Shown: one piece after another, positions 1-5,248 of the stretch
Layout of the letters: each line of letters begins with the position of its first letter
How positions within the stretch are numbered: position 1 is the stretch's first letter
Assembly: GCA_947178195.1 (NCBI GenBank)
Contig: CAMWXM010000207.1
Span: 1 to 5,248, forward strand
DNA from: an uncultured Ruminococcus sp.
GTDB lineage: Bacteria > Bacillota > Clostridia > Oscillospirales > Ruminococcaceae
Reading direction: 5' to 3'
Length of the DNA stretch: 5,248 nucleotides
Made by a program: the position numbers and the translations under genes
Notes under the pieces: model-generated
The model's input: only the letters and a program-made list of their open reading frames with translations
Databases searched by the model: none
What the model was told of the DNA's origin: nothing

Positions 1-1
1 A

Positions 2-268
2 GTTATTATATCTAGTTCTATGTTTTATTTCATCCCGTGCGGCATTAGTAAACGTAATTACCGCCACTTTTTTCCCGCATGATTTGAAAATACGTCCCAT
101 CGTTTTATTAATGTATTCTAAAGCAGATACCAAACTTTTTGTTTTTCCGCTTCCAGCACCAGCAAACAAGTAAAAACTTTGGGGATTTTTCAAATCAAAG
201 CAACTTTTAATAACATTATCCGCATCATTGTCTTTGTTATCATCAGTAATAAGGTGAATCTCATCCAT
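2..268 (-). CDS. UvrD/Rep-family (SF1A) helicase, N-terminal 89 residues; GajB-like partner of the OLD nuclease (runs off left edge)
   Basis: Only the first 89 residues are in the window; the frame is still open at the edge. After an acidic N-terminus (residues 9-18 rich in Asp and Asn) comes the Walker A loop GAGSGKT at residues 37-43, preceded by FYLFA. The motif Ia region ITFTNAARDEI follows at about residues 71-81. This order and spacing is the start of a UvrD/PcrA/Rep-type ATP-dependent DNA helicase. The ATG at 268-266 overlaps the TAA stop of the upstream OLD-type gene by one base (TAATG). AAGGAG lies 8 bases before it, inside the last codons of that gene, so the two are almost certainly co-transcribed and translationally coupled. 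A UvrD-like helicase directly after an OLD-TOPRIM nuclease is the GajA-GajB arrangement of Gabija and class 2 OLD systems. The family call is firm. The Gabija role is inferred from context, because the C-terminal helicase motifs are not visible. Confidence 0.9.
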   Translation of the reverse strand, partial: MDEIHLITDDNKDNDADNVIKSCFDLKNPQSFYLFAGAGSGKTKSLVSALEYINKTMGRIFKSCGKKVAVITFTNAARDEIKHRTRYNN

Positions 269-2481
269 TAATCCTTCTCCTTGTTTAGAAAATCATTATC
301 TTCCTTGGATGAAATTTCATTTTCCAACCACTCCAAGCCCTCAGCTATGTATAAAGGTATCGCAATATTTTGAGGGTCTTTATTATATAATATATCTAAT
401 GCAAATTCGGCCTTGTGAGCATTTTTATTTTCAACAGCTTTGTAAATTTCTTGAGAAATTTGAGTACTGTTTTCAGTTATAAATGCATTCTTGAATTTAC
501 GTATTAACCCCTTTCCTTTTATACTTTTAAAACTTTCAAAATTAGTGTATGCTAATGAATCTTCAAATGTAGTAGGAATGAACTCATATTCAGATCCGTC
601 CGAGAATTTAACTTTTATTGGGGTTTGATATGCAATTCTTGTTTTTGCATTTTGAATTTTAGGATTGGATTCAATTTTACTCTCTGCACCAAGATCGAGC
701 AGATAATCTAAGTCTGTATTTATTATCACCCAATTCGCTATAGTCGGATTAGATGAACAGTAACTTTTTCCACGTTCTGGCATTACGCTCTCTTTAGTTT
801 TTACACTAGTACTATCTAAATCAGTGATAACAAGACACGAAATTCCTAACGTATCAATTAACGGTTTTAAATAATGAGCATATCTCCCCCCAATTTCCAA
901 AACTGAAATAAAAGAATCGTCTAATGCATTGTACTTACTAATAAAATAGGGCATAAAAATTCGTTCCCCTGCCCCCTCAATTAGAATAGCAGCGTCAGCG
1001 AAAAATAAATCACAATGAGCTGCTTTAAGGTATCTAGCAACAAAACGGGTTGTTTGAGTAAGAGTACCAAATACACTAGACAAATTGACAACTACAGAGA
1101 TTGGTAATCCAGTCTCACTTTTTATTCTTTTAAAATAGCGTAAATCAGCAAATTCGCATTCAGCCGCGATATTACTTGAATGAGTAGAAACAATCATTTG
1201 AGTACTAAAAGTCGTTTTATTTTTTAGTATAGGATTGTTTCTCAAAATATCGTACGCATTTTTTATAAAAACTTGCTGTACTTGAACATGTAAATGCGCC
1301 TCAGGTTCTTCAATTAATACAAGATGGATCGGTGGTATAGCATCAATATCTTCGTCGTCGGATTTGCGTCTATCACCGTTTATCCAAGAATCTCTAAAAC
1401 TTATTAGCTTAAAAGACATTGAAATCAAATTCTGATATCCTAGTCCATTAAATTTTTCTGGAAGTTCGTACCTATTTATCCCATCCGAAAAAATTGGATA
1501 TTTGACAACTGTACCATGCGAAATTATATCACTTGCTTGTGCCTTAGCTTCAATAACTATCTCTGGATTGTACTTGCCGGGGTATCCTAATTTAGATAAT
1601 TCATCCATCGCACTTTGAAAGCGTTTAGATATCTGTTTATCAAAAGTGTCCTTTGCTGTTTGCAGTTCAATAAGCGCTTTTAAATCTGAAGCAGATGGCT
1701 TATGTTCGGGATCTAATTGTCGATCATAATAATCTCTTAACTGAGCTGACAGCAAATTGCTTTCAACTTTTGTTTCACCGCCATTTATATCAGAATCTTC
1801 TAGCCAACGCTGTGCAGAGATAACATCTATTCGGATTAATTTTTTAAACGGGTCAAAATCCAAGGGCGAATTATTATATGGAGTTTCTTGCGGGAAAGCC
1901 ATATTCATAGTACCTGCACTAGTCGGCACTATTTTATCCGGATCAAGAATATAGGCATTTATAGCAAAATGATTTTTCAATTTTTGCCGAAGATAATCTG
2001 CAAGATTCAAAGGCCACAATTTTGCTTTATTAGATCTAGAACGAGCTAAATTATATGCTTCTACATATTCTTTAAAAAGTTTCTCAACATCTTTGGGCTC
2101 ATATATTAATCGAATTCCTATCAAACCACTGCGCCAAGAAAGTGTAGGTATAATATTTGCAACATATCTCAATTCATCCTCACGCACATTAAGCCAAACG
2201 TCAATAAACGGACAAATATCTTTCCAATCATCTATTTGGGGTGTAACATGATTTGTTGAATCAACATACCTAACTCCCAATTCATCTATGGATGATAAGT
2301 TTGACAGAGTGAAGTCGTCTAGAATGAGCTGTCGATATTTTAGAAATTTTACAAGCGCAAACATTGCCGAGGTCTTTCCACTATTATTGGCACCGACAAA
2401 AATGGTGGATTTGGGGCTCAGATCTATTTTGCAGCTTTTTAGCTTTCTGAAATTTTTAATTTCAACAAAATCAATTTTCAT
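268..2481 (-). CDS. OLD-family ATP-dependent nuclease (ABC ATPase + TOPRIM), long GajA-like protein
   Basis: A complete 737-residue protein. The N-terminus MKIDFVEIKNFRKLK leads into Walker A GANNSGKT (30-37), as in RecF/SMC-like ATPases. GLGYQNL (346-352) fits the OLD signature-motif region. Walker B plus D-loop LVLIEEPEAHLH spans 387-398, and the H-loop STHSS has its His at 434. A TOPRIM domain follows: ILIEGAGE with Glu502 and Glu506, a Gly-Gly turn at 531-532, ITDLDS with Asp554 and Asp556, then FEDSL (Glu640) and KAEFA (Lys690) as candidate remaining metal/catalytic residues. All key residues appear present. Class 2 OLD proteins such as GajA use the ATPase to control DNA nicking by the TOPRIM domain. 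The UvrD-like helicase gene next door supports that class. Classic GajA is about 580 residues; the extra length here lies mostly between Walker A and Walker B, including a charged stretch near 369-380. The start is supported by AAGGAG 8 bases upstream. The family is certain; anti-phage function is inferred. Confidence 0.95.
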   Translation of the reverse strand: MKIDFVEIKNFRKLKSCKIDLSPKSTIFVGANNSGKTSAMFALVKFLKYRQLILDDFTLSNLSSIDELGVRYVDSTNHVTPQIDDWKDICPFIDVWLNVREDELRYVANIIPTLSWRSGLIGIRLIYEPKDVEKLFKEYVEAYNLARSRSNKAKLWPLNLADYLRQKLKNHFAINAYILDPDKIVPTSAGTMNMAFPQETPYNNSPLDFDPFKKLIRIDVISAQRWLEDSDINGGETKVESNLLSAQLRDYYDRQLDPEHKPSASDLKALIELQTAKDTFDKQISKRFQSAMDELSKLGYPGKYNPEIVIEAKAQASDIISHGTVVKYPIFSDGINRYELPEKFNGLGYQNLISMSFKLISFRDSWINGDRRKSDDEDIDAIPPIHLVLIEEPEAHLHVQVQQVFIKNAYDILRNNPILKNKTTFSTQMIVSTHSSNIAAECEFADLRYFKRIKSETGLPISVVVNLSSVFGTLTQTTRFVARYLKAAHCDLFFADAAILIEGAGERIFMPYFISKYNALDDSFISVLEIGGRYAHYLKPLIDTLGISCLVITDLDSTSVKTKESVMPERGKSYCSSNPTIANWVIINTDLDYLLDLGAESKIESNPKIQNAKTRIAYQTPIKVKFSDGSEYEFIPTTFEDSLAYTNFESFKSIKGKGLIRKFKNAFITENSTQISQEIYKAVENKNAHKAEFALDILYNKDPQNIAIPLYIAEGLEWLENEISSKEDNDFLNKEKD
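277..282 (-). promoter_or_regulatory. Ribosome binding site of the UvrD-like helicase gene
   Basis: On the minus strand AAGGAG lies 8 bases before the ATG at 268. It falls within the final Lys-Glu-Lys-Asp codons of the OLD-type gene. It fixes the helicase start at the TAATG overlap and allows a ribosome ending the first gene to restart on the second. Confidence 0.8.
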
Positions 2482-2489
2482 TAATCATT

Positions 2490-2496
2490 CTCCTTT
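2490..2496 (-). promoter_or_regulatory. Ribosome binding site of the OLD-family gene
   Basis: On the minus strand AAAGGAG precedes the ATG at 2481 with an 8-base gap. The stretch from this site through the start codon matches that of the downstream helicase gene at 16 of 17 bases. Part of the site can also pair with upstream leader sequence (see the leader hairpins). Confidence 0.85.
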
Positions 2497-2525
2497 ATAC
2501 TTTGTCCCTATAAGGCAAAGCCTTA
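2492..2525 (-). promoter_or_regulatory. Leader with two mutually exclusive hairpins before the OLD-family gene
   Basis: Hairpin A is a perfect inverted repeat at 2511-2525: on the minus strand UAAGGC, a UUU loop, then GCCUUA (6 bp). Hairpin B pairs CCUUAUA (2515-2509) with UAUAAAGG (2499-2492), giving 7 pairs with one bulged A and a 9-base loop; it would hide the GG of the Shine-Dalgarno. Both need the same CCUUA bases, so only one can form at a time. Neither is followed by a T-run, so a terminator is unlikely. The pairing is seen directly; a role in translational control is inference, and stems this short can arise by chance in AT-rich DNA. Confidence 0.35.
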
Positions 2526-2541
2526 GTTCATTTTTCCGCCA

Positions 2542-2557
2542 ACTCTAAATTATGAGT
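2542..2557. repeat. Imperfect operator-like inverted repeat (ACTC-N8-GAGT)
   Basis: ACTC and GAGT half-sites are separated by 8 bases. They lie 30 bp, centre to centre, from the perfect palindrome at 2573-2586 and share its AACTC/TGAGT half-sites with wider spacing. The right half overlaps the candidate -10 box. It may be a second regulator site; the evidence is only the sequence symmetry. Confidence 0.25.
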
Positions 2558-2560
2558 ATA
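2555..2560 (-). promoter_or_regulatory. Possible -10 box (TATACT) for the OLD-helicase operon
   Basis: TATACT on the minus strand matches the consensus TATAAT at 5 of 6 bases. It would give a leader of roughly 65-70 bases containing both hairpins. No TTGACA-like -35 is seen at 16-18 bp spacing; the perfect palindrome occupies that place instead. Other AT-rich matches nearby, such as TATGAT around 2588-2593, are equally possible. Low confidence. Confidence 0.25.
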
Positions 2561-2572
2561 TCCCTCACCCCA

Positions 2573-2586
2573 AAACTCATGAGTTT
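2573..2586. repeat. Perfect 14-bp palindrome AAACTCATGAGTTT, operator candidate
   Basis: This is a perfectly self-complementary 14-mer centred about 98 bp upstream of the OLD-family start codon, in the only stretch able to hold the operon promoter. Position and symmetry suit a homodimeric regulator. No regulator gene is visible in the window, so the binding protein is unknown. The palindrome is certain; its function is inferred. Confidence 0.4.
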
Positions 2587-2628
2587 AATCATATATAATT
2601 TCGTTTGCATTACGTTTGACAGCAAATT

Positions 2629-2880
2629 TTAATGTGATCTTTTTATAGTAAGACATTTAAAAAACAAATTTTGTGACATATTTTGTCGAAGTTGTTTAAT
2701 ATTTTTTTCCAACTCACAGTTGCTTCTACCTTCGATAGTGTGTCGAAAATTATAAGCATAAAAAAGAGCAGTTAACCGATCTTTTAATCTGCTTAATCTT
2801 CATCCATTAGGTCGAAAATGTCGAGTTTTTACCCAACCGTCATCTTCGTCTTTCGGACCGTAATTTTTGAATCTAATCAT
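2629..2880 (-). pseudogene. Doubtful small ORF interrupted by an in-frame TGA, unrecognised
   Basis: An ATG at 2880, 20 bases after the last stop of the Res-like relic, opens a frame of 26 residues beginning MIRFKNYGPKDEDDGW. It is broken by TGA at 2802-2800, then stays open for 56 more residues to TAA at 2629. The second part is basic and helix-like (KNIKQLRQN). An alternative reading is a single frameshift near 2822, giving a short acidic ending LDIFDLMDED that stops at 2793; in that case the downstream open frame is chance. There is no convincing ribosome binding site, only AGAGG 13 bases before the ATG. Trp is read from TGG in the intact genes, so recoding of TGA is not supported. I do not recognise the product. 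It may be a relic of the same dead locus as the Res-like remnant, or noise. Confidence 0.25.
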
Positions 2881-2900
2881 AGGTTTTACTTAGCCTCTTA

Positions 2901-3319
2901 CTAAAACAATTCATCCAACGCCCCAATATTCGTCTGCCATATCTTCGGAAAAATACCGTGTTGTTAATATACAATTCGCTGTCTGTATCGCGATCAAAGC
3001 CCCAATGAAGATTATGTTATGCAGCATATAGTTTGAAAGCGTTAAATTTGTTTGCGATTTGCTTATCAATATTTTCATTCTTTCCTTTACTTTTGTCGCC
3101 TTTGTTTCAATAATCCAACCCGTCACTTCTTTCTTTTTCACAATATAGTCGGCATAAAAAAGTCTTTGCTTGCCCGCGTCTTGCAAATAAGCTATTAAAA
3201 ATACTGTTGTCCCGCATCACAGTTTTTATATACCAAATTAATGTCGTCTTCTTATCACAATATTTTTCGAACAACATTTCGCTTTTACTGCGCACCACGC
3301 TTGCTGATATTTTTCTCTT
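2901..3319 (-). pseudogene. Decayed C-terminal end of a type III restriction enzyme Res-like subunit (PD-(D/E)XK nuclease domain)
   Basis: No single frame codes the product, but six frame segments join into a recognisable Res C-terminus: VVRSKSEMLFEKYCDK (frame opening at 3319, just below a TGA), KNCDAGQQYF (3227-3198), QDAGKQRLFYADYIV through GWIIETK (about 3183-3100), NENIDKQIANKFNAF through DSELYINNT, YFSEDMADEYWG (2955-2920), and ALDELF with stop TAG at 2903-2901. An in-frame TAA (3019-3017) sits where a Lys is expected. The nuclease residues remain readable: the Asp of YADYIV and the Glu and Lys of IETK, the PD-(D/E)XK pattern of type III Res enzymes and related DEAD/DEAH restriction helicases. 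The shifts fall at short runs: a TATATA repeat near 3230, T5 near 3199, AAA near 3102, T5 near 2951 and G4 near 2922. The helicase part is absent. A further piece, IYEREKYQQA, may lie just upstream in another frame. The locus is certainly non-functional; the family call is from memory of homologues. Confidence 0.85.
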
Positions 3320-3484
3320 TCATATATAAGACCGATTTACATTCGACTTTTTACGCAATTATCGACAAATTTCGTTAGAAAAATTTAATCGCATAAGATT
3401 TCAACCAAATTAAAAGGCGTGGAAAGGTTTTTAAAACCTATCCGCGCCTTCTATTTATTAACTTTATATTTCTAATTAAAGTGC
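3320..3484. other. Intergenic stretch containing only a terminator
   Basis: Between the helicase-nuclease stop codon and the Res-like relic I see one intrinsic terminator and otherwise AT-rich sequence with stops in all minus-strand frames. No promoter, RNA gene or insertion-sequence end is recognisable. If the missing helicase part of the Res gene was deleted, the junction should lie here, but no direct repeat marks it. Confidence 0.5.
3404..3450 (-). terminator. Rho-independent terminator of the helicase-nuclease gene
   Basis: The inverted repeat at 3414-3450 centres on 3432. AAGGCG-type outer arms and GGTTTT/AAAACC inner arms pair with two internal mismatches (3424/3440, and 3420/3444, which is A opposite C in the minus-strand RNA). 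On the minus strand the stem is followed by TTTTAATTT. It starts 34 bases after the stop codon at 3485, which fits termination of that gene and separates it from the OLD operon. In plus-strand RNA the second mismatch becomes a U-G pair, but the T-run geometry favours the minus strand. Confidence 0.8.
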
Positions 3485-5248
3485 CTAAAGCTTTGCAAAA
3501 TAATTTATAAGTATGTCTTTTATATATGCATATCTTCTTGCATAACTATTTTCAACTCTTATTAGTTCAAAGTTATACTCTCTGCAAATCTTCTTTTTCT
3601 TTTCATCTCTTGACTTAACCGTTTCATCATCAAAATGTTCTTTGCCGTCAAGTTCTATCGCAAATATCGGCAATCGGCTTCTTTTATCATAAATTACAAA
3701 ATCAAATCGTCCGGTATAGAACAAGTCTGTATGCGCAAAATCCTGGCTAAACACCTGAGAGATGGGCACCTCTTTTTTTACCTCACAACGCCTATGCCCA
3801 AGCCTGATATTATTCACCGCATGATCTAGCGTAGATAAAAATTCTGCTTCAATTTCAGTACTGTAAGGTTTAATTCCTAACGCTCTTGAATTTGATTGCC
3901 GGCTTGTTACGCACGACTCGCCATTAGTTTTTACGTATTGAGCTAGTTCATAGATATCATCCTCTTCTGAATTATTGCCATGTAGCCTCTCTAATTCCTT
4001 GGTATTTGTAAGCACGATTAACTTTTCTTTAGCTCTTGATACAGCCACATTGATTAACTCTTTATTACCTTTAAGCCAATCGTAAGTTTTTTGATGAGTT
4101 TTATCCGTTAAAGCCAACGAAAATAGAATTATATCTTTTTCGTCCCCCTGAAAAGCATGCACGGTACCACAAATAACCGAAGGAATTCCAGCCTCACTTA
4201 TAGCTTCATTGATTAAATTTTTTTGATTTACAAATGGAGTGATTATTCCTATATCCTTATCTCTATGGCTTTTTAAAAACTTAATAATCTGCTCGCATTC
4301 TTCCGGAGCGGTATTTTTATAACTAGTTGTATTGTCTTGAACATCAACAAATAAAAGAGGTTCTTCGTTTGTGCTTGAACTATGTATCTGAAGTTTTTCA
4401 TTATAATATTTTTTATTATTGAATTCTATAATTTTTTTACTGCATCTATAATGATGACTGAGCAACACTTCATCACTCACAGAATCACATGCCAAATATG
4501 TCTTATATATTGAGTTTTCAATATAATCGTACTCAGGCGCAATATGATATTTACTTTTAAGTATACTGTTTGTTTTTGTGTCTAATAGTATAACCGGATT
4601 AAGCTGTTGTGGGTCACCCACAAGCATAAGATTTTTGCCCCTTATAATGGGCACAAGGGAAATTGCCGTATTGCATTGGCTAGCCTCATCCAAAATTACC
4701 ATATCAAAATATTGCTTTGGCGTACCAAGTCTATGAGCGGAAATGCACGTGGTTACAACAATAGGAAATATATCTAAAAAATTTTCAAATTTTTCTTCAT
4801 CTGCAATATAGCGGTTGAATTCTGTCACTTGCTGCTCTTCATCAGTCAAATATAGAATGTCTCTAAGATCTTTATATTTTTCCGAGCCAATTTTTTTGAT
4901 ATGCTTTGCCGAAGTAAAGTTAAGAAATTTAAAGTATTCATCAAAATCATCCGGTAAAAGCGCTAATGCTTCATCATCAGTCACCTTACCCAATTCCTTA
5001 AGCTGGCGCTCAATTTCAACAATTTGCCTGTTCTGCAAATCAACTAAAAATGTCATATCCGTTGTACTGGATATAACCCTTTGAACAGCCTCTTGCCTGT
5101 CTTTTAAATCTAGTATTTTGTCATACTTTTTTAATAATTCAGAAAGTTTAATGGTACTCTCGATTTTTTTATCTTTAATACGCCCTAATGCACTTTCAAA
5201 TACTTTTATCTGCTGAACATTTTCATATAAATTGCGTATGTATATAAT
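3485..5248 (-). CDS. Upf1/Dna2-like SF1B helicase with C-terminal DUF2726 nuclease-type domain, N-terminus outside window
   Basis: The frame stays open from the right edge to TAG at 3487-3485, giving 587 visible residues. The ATG at 5056 is internal, because 64 more sense codons precede it. The first ~150 visible residues are charged and helical, like the stalk inserted before motif II in Upf1-type helicases. Motifs follow in order: VVTTCISAHRL, motif II LDEASQC (Asp187-Glu188), motif III GDPQQLNP (211-218), motif IV LSHHYRC (263-269), motif V GTVHAFQGDEKD (361-372) and motif VI NVAVSRAKEK (400-409). This is a DNA2/NAM7-family motor. The last ~125 residues form a DUF2726/Vsr-like PD-(D/E)XK fold: RFDFVIYD (Asp516), then AIELDGKEHF (Glu532, Asp534, Lys536, His538). 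Walker A must lie upstream, beyond the window. Helicase-nuclease fusions of this type often occur in defence islands, and both neighbours fit that. It probably acts on phage or plasmid nucleic acid, but housekeeping repair is not excluded. A terminator follows. Confidence 0.92.
   Translation of the reverse strand: MIYIRNLYENVQQIKVFESALGRIKDKKIESTIKLSELLKKYDKILDLKDRQEAVQRVISSTTDMTFLVDLQNRQIVEIERQLKELGKVTDDEALALLPDDFDEYFKFLNFTSAKHIKKIGSEKYKDLRDILYLTDEEQQVTEFNRYIADEEKFENFLDIFPIVVTTCISAHRLGTPKQYFDMVILDEASQCNTAISLVPIIRGKNLMLVGDPQQLNPVILLDTKTNSILKSKYHIAPEYDYIENSIYKTYLACDSVSDEVLLSHHYRCSKKIIEFNNKKYYNEKLQIHSSSTNEEPLLFVDVQDNTTSYKNTAPEECEQIIKFLKSHRDKDIGIITPFVNQKNLINEAISEAGIPSVICGTVHAFQGDEKDIILFSLALTDKTHQKTYDWLKGNKELINVAVSRAKEKLIVLTNTKELERLHGNNSEEDDIYELAQYVKTNGESCVTSRQSNSRALGIKPYSTEIEAEFLSTLDHAVNNIRLGHRRCEVKKEVPISQVFSQDFAHTDLFYTGRFDFVIYDKRSRLPIFAIELDGKEHFDDETVKSRDEKKKKICREYNFELIRVENSYARRYAYIKDILINYFAKL

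Noticed and set aside
1757..1954. Plus-strand open frame of 65 codons
   Set aside because: It lies wholly antisense to the OLD-family coding sequence, has no ribosome binding site and resembles no known protein; it is a shadow.
2288..2548. Plus-strand open frame of 86 codons
   Set aside because: It overlaps the start of the OLD-family gene and its leader in antisense. Its apparent hydrophobic content comes from reading AT-rich coding sequence backwards.
2616..2649. Plus-strand promoter with TTGACA and TATAGT
   Set aside because: The spacer is 22 bp, too long for a standard promoter, and no plus-strand gene follows.
2731..2747. Short inverted repeat TTCGA-N7-TCGAA and repeated GTCGAAAA words
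   Set aside because: The stem is only 5 bp and the two GTCGAAAA copies (2742, 2811) have no regular spacing or position relative to a gene.
2800..2802. TGA recoded as selenocysteine, Trp or Gly in the small ORF
   Set aside because: Intact genes here use TGG for Trp and ordinary stops, no selenocysteine-type hairpin follows the TGA, and the neighbouring locus is already a pseudogene.
3635..3829. Plus-strand open frame of 64 codons
   Set aside because: It is antisense to the conserved DUF2726 domain of the helicase-nuclease gene and has no supporting signals.
5054..5056. ATG as a true start giving a 523-residue helicase
   Set aside because: The same frame is open for 64 codons upstream to the edge, there is no ribosome binding site, and a start here would leave out the required Walker A motif.
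4815..5084. Plus-strand open frame of 89 codons
   Set aside because: It is antisense to the helical region of the helicase-nuclease gene, whose frame continues through it to the window edge.
1..5248. CRISPR array, tRNA, rRNA, transposase or insertion-sequence ends
   Set aside because: No regularly spaced direct repeats, no tRNA-like cloverleaf sequence, no rRNA-like tract and no transposase motif were seen on either strand.

Overview
The window is AT-rich DNA in the standard genetic code. It has strong AGGAG-type ribosome binding sites and an intrinsic terminator, which suggests a low-GC Gram-positive bacterium (Bacillota, perhaps a clostridium-like lineage). That placement is an inference from composition and signals, not from a marker gene. 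Every credible gene lies on the minus strand, so the biological reading order runs from position 5248 down to 1.

Reading in that direction: (1) 5248-3485 is the C-terminal 587 residues of a large Upf1/Dna2-like superfamily 1 helicase that ends in a DUF2726/PD-(D/E)XK-type nuclease domain. Its N-terminus and Walker A motif lie outside the window. (2) An intrinsic terminator follows at 3404-3450. (3) 3319-2901 is a heavily decayed relic of the C-terminal end of a type III restriction enzyme Res-like helicase-nuclease. It can be reconstructed only by joining six reading-frame segments and passing one nonsense codon. (4) 2880-2482 is a gene-poor stretch with a doubtful, broken small ORF, then palindromes and leader hairpins in front of the next operon. 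(5) 2481-268 is an intact 737-residue OLD-family protein with an ABC-type ATPase and a TOPRIM nuclease. (6) From 268 off the left edge runs the start of a UvrD/Rep-type helicase, overlapping the previous stop codon by one base (TAATG).

The OLD-TOPRIM nuclease plus UvrD-like helicase is the gene pair of class 2 OLD/Gabija-type anti-phage systems. The nuclease is clearly longer than the classic GajA, so this is a long-form relative of Gabija or a sister system. With a helicase-nuclease fusion on one side and a dead restriction enzyme in between, the window looks like part of a defence island with both living and decayed parts. The boundaries of the two edge genes and any further partners cannot be seen here.
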